Source: Lithospermum erythrorhizon
Lineage: Eukaryota; Streptophyta; Magnoliopsida; Boraginales; Boraginaceae
Assembly: GCA_019722365.1 (NCBI GenBank)
Contig: JADFUC010002297.1
Coordinates: forward strand, 186,001 to 250,000
Direction of reading: 5' to 3'
DNA: 64,000 nt
In this document: positions 42,001 through 53,586 of the stretch, piece by piece
How positions within the stretch are numbered: the stretch's first letter is position 1
Layout: the number at the start of each line of letters is the position of its first letter
Program-made: the position numbers and the translations under genes
Notes under the pieces: model-generated
Database searches by the model: none
Told to the model about the DNA's origin: nothing
Seen by the model: only the letters and a program-made list of their open reading frames with translations

Positions 42001-44758
42001 ATTATCAAATTATTAACAGATTATCAAATTATTAACCAAATATTATAGAACAAATATAAAAATACAAAATAAGCTGCCCCTTGAAGCTAAAACTGAAAAT
42101 GGCAATTCTCAACACATCCAGCATCATTTTCCCAATCCCAAATCAATTCACATCAAGCTTTTCCTCCCCCAAGAAACTCCTCCATTTTACAGATTGTCAA
42201 AAACAAATTATCAAATATCAATATATTAACAAATTAAAAAATAGATTATCAAATTAATTTAGAAAACAGAAAAAAAAAAATTACCAGCAGCAGTGAGTAA
42301 TGACCCGAGGTGATAACCAAGGCCACCAATGACAAGGAGGAGGCGGCGTGAGGGAGGCGAGAAAAAGAAAGAAGAAAAAAGAAGAAAGAGGCTTAGAGGT
42401 TAGGGTTTTGTCAGTATTTCGTAGTCGACCGCGATAACGCCGCTATTTACAAATTTGACCTTAACATAATGCCAACAAAGTTACATTTTAACAAGAATAA
42501 TTCGGTACACTACAACTCAGAAACAACAACAACCTGAATTTTATTTAGACTACCATAGACTTTGGCAGAATTGAGCTCAGTCAGTACAGAGACTAGTGGG
42601 AATTTGTTATCATCCAGGAATTGCAGGATCCTATCCTCATAAAATTCTCCTTCTGCAGAGCACAAATAAATGATATCTCAAAAAATCCAGTTACAGATCC
42701 GATAAGTCTAGGAATTTTGAACCTTCGAATTTTGAAGAAAGAAAGAGGAAATATGCTACTCAGGTCAAAAGTTTACAGAATCAAACAAAATGTACGACTA
42801 CAAGAATAGATAAAAAAAAATTAAATCATATGTAGTGTACTTCTCTGGTTCAAGAAGTGCAATTAAATCAAACTCTTATCAGGAACAGACATGACATTAC
42901 TCGAAATACACTTACCATATGTAGTGTACTTCTCTGGTTCACTTTTGACTAGGCCAAGGAAGAGGCTAGAAGGTTTCAGATTGGGGAACATCAACTCAGC
43001 GACCTCTTTGATGTTTGTTGTCACAAACTGTATTTCATTGTCAGATTTTGCAGCCTTAATGAATTCTTCATAATCGGATCCCTGATGATATAGAACCATA
43101 AATTTTATTCATTTTTTTTTTTAATATATGCAAGTATGAAAGGTTGATATACAATAAATAAGGAACAAGTTGAACAATGTAACCTCTTTTCATTAGTTAT
43201 TCTCAAACATGGTGTTAAATTGTACAGTAACAGAAGAGATATATCAAAACATTGTTTTACAAGTAAACTTAAAATATACTACTAGTATTAAAAGTGCTGA
43301 CCATTAACCAAACTTTCTTCTTCTCTCTCTCGCTCTAGTATAGTATAATTTTCCTTGCTAAACAAACACGGCAGAGGCTATTAAGATATATAAGTCCTTT
43401 TAAGATCAGATAAATTTCAAAAAACTGATATCTCACACTAACAACAAATCGTAATGATAAGATATATATAAGAAAAAATCCATTTGAGTACTGAACACAC
43501 ACCTCAAATTTTTTAAACATTCCAATTACAAATGTGGAATGCTTTGTCAAGAACTCGTTAGCCTCATCCACTGAACCAATCCGGATAACAGGCACACCAG
43601 TCTTCTTCCTAACCCAGATCACAATCTCCTCCCTATTCACAAGCAATACTACAAACATATGAACTCCACCAATCCAGAAACATCCAACACAACCAAACAA
43701 TTATGACTATACTTGACAATAAAAAATACTCTGAAAAGCCCACATAGGACAAAGAGTGTCCCATCGTTCGCCCATTAAAATATACTAACTGTAAAGATAT
43801 GTCTTTGATCACAATACTTAAACACAAAAAACTTGCAAATGCAGAAAATTATAGTGCAAACCAAACATCAAATTGTCCAAAAGCTAAATACTTACGTGGT
43901 GAATGTTTTAAAATGTTGTCTAGATACAATATTACTTGTCGTAGTGAATCGAGGTGAAATAATATGAAATATAACCAAAAATATCTTTCACCTACATTAC
44001 GGAAAATATCATTCACCTACATTAGGGTTAATGAAAACGGGATAAATCCAGAATAGAGATGAATCATTTAACCTAAATTAACCTAAATACAAAAAATAGA
44101 ATCCCAAACGGGATGAACTTAAATTTTCATCTAGATTCAGCTAAGTTCACCCCAATCCGAACGGACAACAAATGCATAAAATTAAAGTACAAACCAAACA
44201 CCAAATTTCCCAAAATCTGAATACTTACGTGGAGAATCCACCAGTATAAGGCTGAGAAGTCCCATTAATAAAAAGAATCAGAGTTGGGAAGCCTGTAATC
44301 CCAATACTCCCAGCTGCTTGAGGATACCTATCACCATCAATTTTAGCCATTTTAATCTGACTATTCAACCCCTTCAAAACAGTTGCAGATTCAGCAAATC
44401 TTGGCATCAATTCAGCACTCCTCATACACCAAGGAGCATACCCCAAAACCAAAACATACTCATTTCTCTCAATACCCTTTTTTATATTATCATTATTAAA
44501 CTCAATCACAATTCTTTGTGCTTCGCTTAATACTTGAGCTTCAGATAATCTTTCTTTGCTTTCTTCATTATTGCTTTCTGGGTTTTGTTCCTCTGCTTCA
44601 TCTAAAGCTATTAACTCCTCTATGTCATCAACTTCATTCATATCTTCATCTAGGTCAAGATGGTCAGAAGAAAATGATGTGGAAACCAAAAAAGCTGCAA
44701 AAATAAGTACAATTAATGTGGAAAAAATCAATCTTGAAATTGGTTTCAGTTTAGCCAT
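39041..44758 (-). CDS. PDIL1-6: Protein disulfide isomerase-like, PDIL1-5/1-6 type
   Basis: Twelve exons: 44758-44229, 43632-43503, 43081-42916, 42652-42534, 41474-41394, 41305-41216, 41128-41057, 40977-40909, 39807-39727, 39557-39423, 39268-39215, 39136-39041; phases agree, 540 residues. A hydrophobic signal (about 9-30) and an acidic stretch (33-70) precede thioredoxin domain a, with active site CMRS (111-114) and cis-proline in GFPT. Two redox-inactive b-type domains follow, then domain a' with CIAC (452-455) and DDYP, and a C-terminal KDEL for ER retention. A CxxS first site with a CxxC second site is the signature of the Arabidopsis PDIL1-5/PDIL1-6 group, so the N-terminal site can form mixed disulfides but should not act as a full oxidase. 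I prefer the ATG at 44758 to an in-frame one 21 bases upstream because it places the signal at the N-terminus. Intron 4 carries a transposon and intron 8 is over 1 kb. Confidence 0.93.
41595..42450. mobile_element. hAT-like non-autonomous element in PDIL intron 4
   Basis: The left end GTGAATAGCGTTTTGCGG and the right end CCGCGATAACGCCGCTATTT are imperfect inverted copies, with further TAGCG/CGCGG motifs inside the left end. Length about 856 bp. No clear 8-bp target duplication was found (CCAAAGTT versus AAATTTGA). The interior has degenerate AACAAATTATCAA repeats (about 41890-42060), then a non-repetitive, more GC-rich part that looks gene-derived. Confidence 0.6.
42099..42257 (+). pseudogene. 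Possible captured first exon with transit-peptide-like start
   Basis: Inside the intronic hAT-like element, AAAATGGC opens a 53-codon frame whose first 30 residues are [20 protein letters not shown] then [10 protein letters not shown]. This is serine-rich with few acidic residues, as in plastid transit peptides. At TTTTACAG the composition drops back to AT-rich repeat and the frame becomes meaningless. It opposes the direction of the host gene. The reading as a captured gene fragment is inference; chance is possible at this length. Confidence 0.35.
42827..42941. repeat. 26-bp duplication at the exon 3 end of the PDI-like gene
   Basis: The same 26 bases (starting CATATGTAGTGTACTT) occur at 42827-42852 in intron 3 and 42916-42941 at the end of exon 3. 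The intronic copy duplicates the last codons of the exon but lacks the GTAAGT donor, so it should not be spliced as an exon. Confidence 0.85.
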
Positions 44759-45110
44759 TTCTTGGTACTTGTATAGCAAAAAAACAAATTTATGGGTTTT
44801 TGAGTTTCAGCAAAAAGATTGCAACTTCAATATAAAAAGATTGAATTTTGAATGTAGATCTGTGAAATTTGAGTGACTTAGTTTGAGAAATTGAGATAAT
44901 TTGAGGGGTTTTATGGTATAATAAATGATAATGTGTATGCTGAGCTGTGTTATACCTGCGAATAGTTGGGTTTGGAGGGTGAAAATGACTGACCCTGTAT
45001 AGCATTCTAGTATAGTAGTTAGGAAGTTTCATTAAGAGGCGAAATTGTCGTTTCTTAAGCGTTACTATTTTTGAGATTGTGTGTATAGTGTTGCCCAGAT
45101 GTAGGAAGGC
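44759..45110 (-). promoter_or_regulatory. Presumed 5' leader and promoter of the PDI-like gene
   Basis: A TATAATAAATGATAATG string lies near 44916 (plus-strand coordinates), about 160 bp upstream of the ATG, and could serve as TATA region on either strand. No ER-stress element (CCAAT-N9-CCACG type) could be recognised by eye. Function assigned by position only. Confidence 0.35.
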
Positions 45111-45699
45111 ATTGACTACTTGCAGTTAGTGTTATTCTTTGGTCGGTCGGTCGGTTTCGGCGGGGCCATGGGCCGGCCGTAAGATCTTAGAATTTGTGAA
45201 TGGAGTAATTTATCGAGTTTTTTTTTGGGGTGAGGACCGGACTCCGACTAGAATCGGGTGGGTAACGGTCCACCCGGTTCAATTTAAAAAAAAAGCGCTA
45301 CGAGGTTATAGAATCTGAGAATCAGCGTATTACTTGGCTGCATGGCGTCAAGCATTACATTTAAAGAGACATCGATTCGAAGCTTAAAGAATCAAACATA
45401 ACAAAATATTAAATGTATCCAATGTATCTAATATTTGACATTTATCAAAGCCTTAGAAACAAAAACTCATCATGGGCATTTAGTAACGATAATGAGGCAG
45501 CGAGCGATAGGAAGACTGGAAGAGGCATTTAAGGAGCGAGCGGCGAACGAGACAACGGTTGCTCGACCTTCCCGGCGAGCTGACACTCTGGCGGAATGCC
45601 AAGTTACTCGAGCACCGAGAGGTTGGAAAGGCTGCTTTGTAGAAATTTTGGATTGTCCTCACCAAAATGATATTGTAGGGGTCGTCGGTGGTTGTTAAT

Positions 45700-48410
45700 A
45701 TGATTGTGCAAACGCAACAAAAGAATTAGTTAATTGAATGATTACACTATTTGAAAATGAATACATAATAACACAAATGAAGGAATACTTAGTTAACACA
45801 ATGGTTTGTCCTTTGTGACCGCTTTTTAAGTCATCGTTTCTTTGACCCAATCATATAAATAAACGTCTCGGTGTTTTAGTGTTAAATAGAGCACTCTTTT
45901 AGGATCGATTATTCTTTTCGGCGCTAAAGTTGATTCTAAAGCCACAGTTAATGATTGGAATAGAAGAATGTCATTTGTCATTTAGTAAGGACTCGATATT
46001 TGGCCTTCATTAGCCATCCACCAAGTCAAAACATCAAACTTAATCCACTTAGCACATTTTAATGGGACCTCCTTAAGATAATGATCAAGATCCGATGTCG
46101 TATTATTAATTCCATCAACAGTTTCGGGAATTCTTAAAGCTGCTCTTTCCCCGATCCACGAACCATCGTCATATTCTTAGTATTAGTTTGGGGTGGTCCG
46201 TGGACATAAGTTGTTCATACATCTTAAATAGGAGAATAATTTGTTTTGCGATTCCTCTTTATAAATTTTGCATCATCGCCCATTGGATACAAGAATGGAT
46301 AAACCTATGTAATGAATATCATTTTATACCTATAGCGACAATTTAACCTCGAAATTCATGTAAATCATTGGCCGGTAGCTTGATAAGCATAGGCAACGAT
46401 ATCCGGCCTGAGGCGGTGCGCAAACCACTTGATAACTTGACAAGCGTTAAGCATAGACATGATAACCCGATAAGCATAGGCAAGTAAGGCAACAATAAGC
46501 AGAATGGATTAAGGAATAGGCAATAATAAGCATAGGCAACAGAATGAAAGTCATCATTGGCAACAATAAGCATAGGCCTCAGAATGGAAGTCATCATTGG
46601 CAACAATAAGCATAGGCAACAATAAGCATAGACCTCGGAGATGGAAGTCGTCATTATGACAATAAGTATAGGCAGAATGAATAGGCAACAATAAGCATAG
46701 GCCTCAGAATGGAAGTCATCATTGACAACAATAAGCATAGGCCTCAGTCCTAAAGGCATCATTGGCAACAATATGGCAACAAATTAACCTCATAATTGAT
46801 GTCACTTGATAGCATGACTGTGATAACATAAAAATGCAAATGGCAAACAGTTACACATATAATAGTTACCATAAATACATATCATAGTTACCTTGGATCA
46901 AGAAATGCGCTTTGTGAGATCAACACATTGCTGCGACCAATATTTATAAGTACTTGATTTTCATTTCAATTGCAGTATTCTAACTTTCGGGATTTGTTGG
47001 GCTTTGACATTCGCATCAATAACACTTTCGCTCTATAAAGCTCGGCCAAAGAGATTGGCGGTTGAATAGGAAGTCCATGATTATCTCAATCACATGAAAA
47101 AGACCTTCAAGAAATTGCATATAAGAGATATGTATAGTATCCCAATTTTGGAGATCGGGAGTAAGTAGTGTGTAAAGGATACATTCTCTTTATGCATATC
47201 TAGGCCAATTTCTATACAAACATGTAGTTATTGACATCCAACCCGGGTGGGGGAATTCCGCTAGTTTTTGGTATCCAAACGACATTACGCCACCATTTGC
47301 AACTCACTAACGATTTTCTTAAATGTTTGCATCAGCCTCGAGAGTTCAACAAATACTTTACACAGAACCTAACCTTAGCCACGGGCTTAATTATATTAAG
47401 ACCATCTTGAACTAGTAAGTTGAATGTGTGCCATAACGCCCATGAAATAGTTGACATAGGCGAGGGTTCAATCTATTTGTAAAATCGAATTTCAACACAG
47501 CAATGCATTTATCAATGCTTACTTGCATTATCCACAGAAATTGAAACAATTTTTTTCCTTATATTCCAACATCCGTCGCTTAACAACTCTACATTTATAA
47601 CCTCCAGAATGAGGTGGTGGTACATTAGTAAATGCTATAACTCTTTTATTAAGTTGCCATTTAGCATCAATATAATGACAAGTAACAGTCATATAACCTA
47701 TTTTTTGTTCCCCAGACCACCACAAATCAGTGGTTAAACTAATCCTATCCACATAAGACATAGCTTTTTTCAACTTAACAGTTTCTGCATCATAAAAAGT
47801 TTCACAATCTTTCTTGACAGTATGCCTAGTGATCCTAATATACCAGGGATATATCTCTCTCAAAAACTTATTAAATATAACACCTTCCATCATAGAAAAT
47901 GGACACTCATGCCCTAAAATCATATGAGCTGACAAGCTACCAGCTTTGCATGATTATATTTCAGAAAGCTAGACCGGAATTGCTAGTATCACCTGGCAGC
48001 TCGAAAGTACTATGTGTAGGTATTTTATCACCATGACCTATGCTCAATTTCCTTTTCAAACAATTCTGTAAATGTTTCTTACCACTTGAAGTGCTATGAT
48101 ACTTTGAATCAATTGCCATCTGTAGCCGCGCCATTTGCATTTTCTTTTTTGAGTATCGTCGGGCATTCTGTGACTTCCATTTCGTGTGGACAATGGATTT
48201 TTTTTGTCACAGGCTTTTTACCGTATTCATTCGTCTGCGGGTCATCGAGCGTTCGATGACCTTTGGTACCACCGATAGGGGTTGACCTAGGAAGCGGTTT
48301 CCTTTATTGTTAATATCCGAAGTAGCTCCAGATTTCAATTCCCCAATGAATGCTTATTATAAATCATAATTATCCATTTGATAGCGAATCGATGAAGAAT
48401 CTTGATAAGA
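45700..48410 (-). pseudogene. hAT (BED zinc-finger) transposase remnant
   Basis: On the minus strand, 48410-48050 encodes a degraded basic N-terminal region of BED-finger type. 47935-47528 is open and reads YVDRISLTTDLWWSGEQKIG, then VTCHYIDAKWQLNKRVIAF and VPPPHSG, the conserved catalytic region of plant ZBED/RICESLEEPER-like hAT transposases. Near 46200-45790 the C-terminal dimerisation motif appears in shifted frames (FDVLTWWMANEG; LTVALEST). Frameshifts and a minisatellite within the coding region prove it inactive. Terminal inverted repeats were not found; GC-rich GGTCGG(T)-type strings near 45143 and 49150 may mark the element's ends. Confidence 0.8.
46470..46790. repeat. 40-bp minisatellite inside hAT remnant
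   Basis: The unit is GGCAACAATAAGCATAGGCC followed by TCAGAATGGAAGTCATCATT, with about six full or partial copies, some lacking the second half. The minus-strand open frame 46771-46343 (repeating MLIV-NDDFHS-AYAYC) is just its translation. Confidence 0.85.
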
Positions 48411-50194
48411 CATAATTAAAAATAACTAATTAACAATCATAATAAATATTTCAAAGCGAAAGAAATCGAACAACATAATCAATTAATGTAATTAGAAATT
48501 CAAAATTAAAGTACTACTTACTTTAATTAAGTTAGAAATCCCTAAATTAATTGGCACAAATGCAGAAAACCCTAATTTAATTCAGTGGAAACCTAACTTA
48601 ATTGAAGTCAATCACTGAATTAGATTTTTATTTAATTCAAAACCCTAATTTAATTCAAAACCCTAATTTAATTCAAAACCCTAATTTATAAATCAAAACC
48701 CTTTAATTGAATCCCCAATTAAAAAACCTAACTGAAATCTCAAAATCCTAAATGAAAACCCTTTTATTTTTTACAAGTAAGTAAGTAAATTAGGGAACAA
48801 AAGTGCCCTAAGCGAAGCAAAAACAAATCAACCATATTTTAAACATATTTTGATATGGAAATATAAGAAATGAAAAAATAAAACATGCAAAACATATTCA
48901 CAAAATTCGAAACAATAGGGACAAAAATGAAAAGTCAGAACTCAGAAAACAAACATAATGTCTAGCTTAATCATAATTAAAAATAGATTTAGATTCAAAA
49001 TCGAACCTAAATAGATGATTGAGAGACATAAGAGACCAAGAGAGGGGGGGAGGGAGGCGGAAATACCAATAGGTTTAGGGTTATGTGACATATGTCTTTA
49101 GGTTGCCTTATATACCCCAGGCTTCTTGGTTGCTAACGGGTTTTAGCGGTCGAATACATTAGCGGGTTAGCGGTCGGGTACTATAAGTTCGGTTTCAATT
49201 TACAAGCGAGGACGGTTGAGTCTTTACGGGTGGATTACTTGAATTAAAGTTAACAAAGGCGGATCCCGGACGATTCGCGGATTGAAGCCCGATGCGGCTA
49301 CTTTGATGCTTAAAATCTAAGCGATAAGCACTCATGGAATTTTTGGTACAAGGATCTGGAGATTATTTTGTAGCTACTTGAATGATTGGTACATTTTGGT
49401 GAGTAAATTCAGAATTTGATGAACTTTGTTACATAGTCACATGAACTCGAGGTTTAGGACTAGGCGCTGAGTGTAAATCGCTCGGCTCTTAAATGCGGCG
49501 TGGCGAATCTTATATTGAAGTGGTCGAAAGGAAAGCTCTACTCTCCTAAGGCGCATCCCGAAATTTATTCATCCATGGTATGCCAAGACCACCGGCTGAG
49601 TGTGGCGATTTCGCGAGTTTAGGATTTAAGGGAAAAAATAATGATGATGTTGGAAAATGGCGGTTTAGTAACATAAGTGATTCAACAAAATTGTTGGAAG
49701 TATAAGAAGATCATATATAATGGAGTGTTGAATTTATTTTTCAACTAATTAATCGAAATAATCCATCCCAACAATTAAAAGAATGCACAAATTTAATGAT
49801 ATATTTTTGGCATTTGCAAAAATAATATTATGTTTTTTACATTTAAATATGTTGATAATTTTTTGTACTTGGAATAATATATAAAAAATTCTATAAAAAT
49901 GAATATATAGAAGGTCTTGGTCGATGTGCATTTTACCAATTTATTTTAGTGTATTGAGTATTGATCCCAAGTCCCAACCACCACTTTTGATGAACTAAAA
50001 AAGTAAACACCCTTTGCACTCAAAAACACAATTACATAACTCATGGGCTCATTTCAATCTAACAATTCAAAGCCTTACATCAACATTGAGTTCCAGTTTA
50101 TTTATCTTGTGTTCAGAACCTTATTTTCATCTAATACCCAAAATGAACATAAGGGGTTTAAGGTTCAACTGCAATCCAGTGCACTTAGTAAGTT
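48411..50194. other. Gap between hAT remnant and LEA-2 gene
   Basis: 48628-48690 holds three copies of an 18-bp unit AACCCTAATTTAATTCAA. It looks telomere-like but is an AT-rich local repeat. 49020-49330 contains GC-rich, GCGGTCGGG-type strings that may be the 5' terminal part of the hAT element. 49330-50194 is AT-rich, with nothing I can assign except the 3' flank of the LEA-2 gene. Confidence 0.45.
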
Positions 50195-51820
50195 TTAACC
50201 ATAGACACAAGCATCCTTGTTGAACTTGATTGGTTTAGTTCTTGTAGAGTCAAGAACCAAGGAGCAAGATATTTTCTTCTTGTGGGTAGTTCTCACCAAT
50301 TTGCCCACCACTTCCCCTCTAGACCTCACTTCAAACTCCAATTTCAATGGAATTTGAACACCATTATTTATGCTAGTGGAATCCGCGAGAGCTGATCCTG
50401 CACCATATAATGGCACCTTTGTTCCTTGTAAATTCACCGATATGATCCGATGACTCTTCCTTGGCTGAAAGTACTTCTTCAGCTGAAATGAAAAATGAGC
50501 AGAAATTAGTATTTGCCATTATGAATATGTCAAGTGGTCAATGACTTTGTAGTTTGTATATCCAGATGATCAATTATGTAGGCAAAGCAGTGCATGATCT
50601 CTTGAAGGTAGAAAATTTGTTCATAACTAGATACGAAAATTACTATCTTGGTGCCATAATGGCATTTGTACAAGAACATATTGGAGTTCATCTTGGAATC
50701 CTAAGCATTCTTGCAAAACAGAAATGTAATGTGGCAGAGACATTACCTGACCAGTGCCAACAACAATATCCGAATAGATGAGATTGACAGGAGTGGAGCT
50801 GACATGAATACCAAAAAATGAAGCAGGGTTGTAGACGTTCAGTCGCAACGAGCCATTTACTGAAAGCATCTTTGTTGGAACACCAGTGAAATCGGAACCT
50901 GCCCCGATGTAGAAACTACTTACAGCCAAGCTCTGCACAATAATAAGCTATCAAGTAAGAATGATTTCTCTATAGGAGAAAGAGGATAATTTTGAGATAC
51001 AAGCATTATCCCTGTTATCTTAGGTTGATAAAACCTAAAAATTGTCAAAATCAATAAACATCATTGAATGAAGTCGTCATTAGATGGTCAATCCAATATC
51101 AACCATGCCTTCCAATAGTAACATAATGTGAGCTTTTACTTTATTTTTTTGGAACAATTCTGAAAGCAAGGTTATCTTCCTCAGGCCAGACTTAGGTCTT
51201 CAAGCAATTAATTGAACAATCAAATACTTAACTATCATAAAAATCAAAGCATTCATATTCAAACATCTAAACTAACATATTTAATGACAGTATCAAGTTA
51301 AGTTAATGCATTACATACAATTGGAAGCAATTGATAAAGCCAAAAAAAGATGAATTACCTTAACAGCAATTTGAGCTTTGTAAGGCCTAGCAGCACCCCA
51401 TATAATCAAACAAAACACAGTAAACAGAAGAACAAAACCACAAAAGGCCATCAAAGCTTGTAACCTTCTTGTAAACCCCTTATCATCAAATTCATCATAT
51501 TTCCCTTCTTCCATAATCACATTACACTCAGGCCACCCTTTATCATTCCTTTTCCTCCCCCATTTCCTCCCTGAAGATGACCGGAAAATACCAGAAAATC
51601 GACTAGCTGAAGAGTTCCTTGAATGCCTACCAAAAGAAGGATGAGAAGGGGATTCCATAGGACTAGTGAAATTTGGAGTTGCTTGCATTGAAGAAGACTT
51701 ATCTCCATCATGGGAGTCTCTTGATGGACTCTGTACATAGTACACTGGCCTCTTTGGTGACCTTGATGGTGATGATGGTGCTAAACTTGTTATATCAGAC
51801 TCTGATTTTGCTTGCAACAT
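50195..51820 (-). CDS. LEA-2 (NDR1/HIN1-like) membrane protein
   Basis: Three exons: 51820-51359, 50932-50747, 50482-50195; all phase 0, giving 311 residues. The N-terminal cytosolic part carries the subfamily motif RPVYYVQSPSRDSHDGDK (24-41) and a serine/arginine/glycine-rich stretch. A transmembrane helix spans about 122-142 (LMAFCGFVLLFTVFCLIIWG). It is followed by the LEA-2 fold (about 150-300), with NGSLRLNVYNPASFFGIHV and a VGTGQ-type loop, ending ACVYG. These proteins are anchored in the plasma membrane or secretory membranes with the LEA-2 domain outside; relatives act in defence and cell-wall contact, but the biochemical role of this subfamily is not established. The GT-AG introns are clean. 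No defects seen. The related NHL group is the alternative family name. Confidence 0.92.
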
Positions 51821-53308
51821 TTTTCAACAATTTGGGTAGTTCCAAAATCCTTAAACAACTACCCTAAAGCTATCAAATGATGGATTCACAAAATCTTATA
51901 CTAAATTCTTGACAGGTGAATTTAGCAACTTAGAAAATATAGGACAAAAAATATAGACTGGTTTTTATTGACAGAGACAAATAGCAAGTGGTGTACGTGT
52001 ATCATAAATATATGAATGTCGAATTATACAAACAAACTTAAAATTCAAGAAAATATATCAAGAAAGTGAAATTCAACAAGGTACCCTTATGCTTAAGTTT
52101 CCTTGAGATGCTATATTTGATAATGCAAAGCAATGAACTCAACTATAGTGGAAGTGGTAGTGTTATTTTATTATGTGTACAATAATGCATGGAGCTTTCT
52201 GGTGGGGTGTCCACTGCAAAGTAAAAAATGTCACTGGTTTCTGCCTCATATATAGGGCCTAGTTATCACAACCATAATGGTTTGTTAGAAGTGTCGGTAG
52301 ACAAAGAATAAGGTAATAATTAGAATAATTAAATACGGATTTTTTAATGATACATGTTAAGATGTTAATAAAGGAAAATATTATATTTGATAGAAGATTT
52401 ACATATAAAATTTGATACAGAAAAATTTGTTAAATATGTTACCTTATTTGTTTTCAATTATTTTTGGATGTCTTCATATACTCACTTTGTCTCATAGCAA
52501 TTGTCTAGTTTCACATTTTTCTTTTTCTTATAATTTGACTTATTTGTACTGCACTTTATTGAATAACTCAATTTTATTTAAATTGTATCGAGACATTCTC
52601 TATTTTAATTTTAAAAAATGTTAAAACTAACGACTTTTTAATGGATCGAAGGGTATTTTCATTTTGGGATTTTGTTAAATTTTTTTATCAACGTATGTTT
52701 GATTCGTTATAATTTTTATACAAATATATTTTTTAAGTATATAAAATATTGATATGAAAGTATATTATGTAGAGATTATAATGATATGAAAATTATGATT
52801 GAAGTTAAAAATTAAGTTATTGAAAGTTGGTATTGACCGAAAACAAACTTTTTAAGTTAATGAAATGAAGGTAGTATTTAATTTAGATTATTGAAGTTTG
52901 TTACACCTTCTTAAAAGAATATTCCGAATGTGTTATGGATGGTCGTTGTTTGTTTCTAATAATTAATTATTTTTGTTATTGAATGATCTCCTTTGATTGT
53001 GAAGTGTTGCTTGCCATTGATTTAACTTTTGTATTTGAAACTATTTATGGGTGGAAAGATACAAATTTATATTATTTGATTCGTTTAGACTTAAAAAAAG
53101 AAGTGAACTTCATAAAATAATTTTTATGTTGTTGTCAACATCAACATTTCATCATAAACAATAAAACAATAATCATAATTTAAGACTAAGGTGATCATAT
53201 GAGGAAAAAGATGCCATCATAAAGGAAAACGTTTCTATGCACGTTGTGATATACTCTTTAGTAAAAATGGTCATCGTAATTATCAAGTTACCCAACGACG
53301 TTATGTCC
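51821..53308. other. Upstream region of LEA-2 gene
   Basis: 51821-52310 is the presumed leader and promoter of the LEA-2 gene. 52478-52655 resembles a decayed Stowaway-type MITE (left end TACTCACTTTGTCTCATAG) without a convincing right end. The remainder is AT-rich with no coding signal. Confidence 0.4.
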
Positions 53309-53323
53309 CTCTAGGCCTTATTT

Positions 53324-53570
53324 AATTAGAGGCATAGGCTCGAGTGGTTGAGAATTTTTAGGTTGGTGTGGTAATAAATGCAAGTATACGATTGGCGCGG
53401 GTTCAAGCGCCATGAGGGATGTGTTGATAAATTGCAGTAGTAGCGAGGATCTTCAGATACCTTGGCCGTAGGGCGTATCCTGCGATTTTCTTTTTACGTA
53501 ATGTGTAGAGTTTATAACGAGGATAAAAGTTTGCTAGGGATGGGGGCCCAAGATCACCAGTATCATTTTT
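53324..53570 (+). mobile_element. tRNA-derived SINE
   Basis: The 5' part reads GGCATAGGCTCGAGTGGTTG, an RNA polymerase III A-box-like motif. About 60 bp later GGGTTCAAGCGCC matches the B box (GGTTCRANNCC). The ~247-bp body is flanked by a near-perfect direct duplication: CTCTAGGCCTTATTT at 53309-53323 and CTCTAAGACCTTATTT at 53571-53586. The promoter boxes and target duplication together identify a tRNA-related SINE on the plus strand. The spurious frame 53462-53710 overlaps it. Confidence 0.8.
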
Positions 53571-53586
53571 CTCTAAGACCTTATTT

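Noticed and set aside
46343..46771. 142-codon frame with repeated AYAYC segments
   Set aside because: It is the translation of the 40-bp minisatellite.
48600..48720. Interstitial telomere repeats (AACCCTAA strings)
   Set aside because: The unit is 18 bp with long AT spacers rather than the 7-bp TTTAGGG telomere unit.
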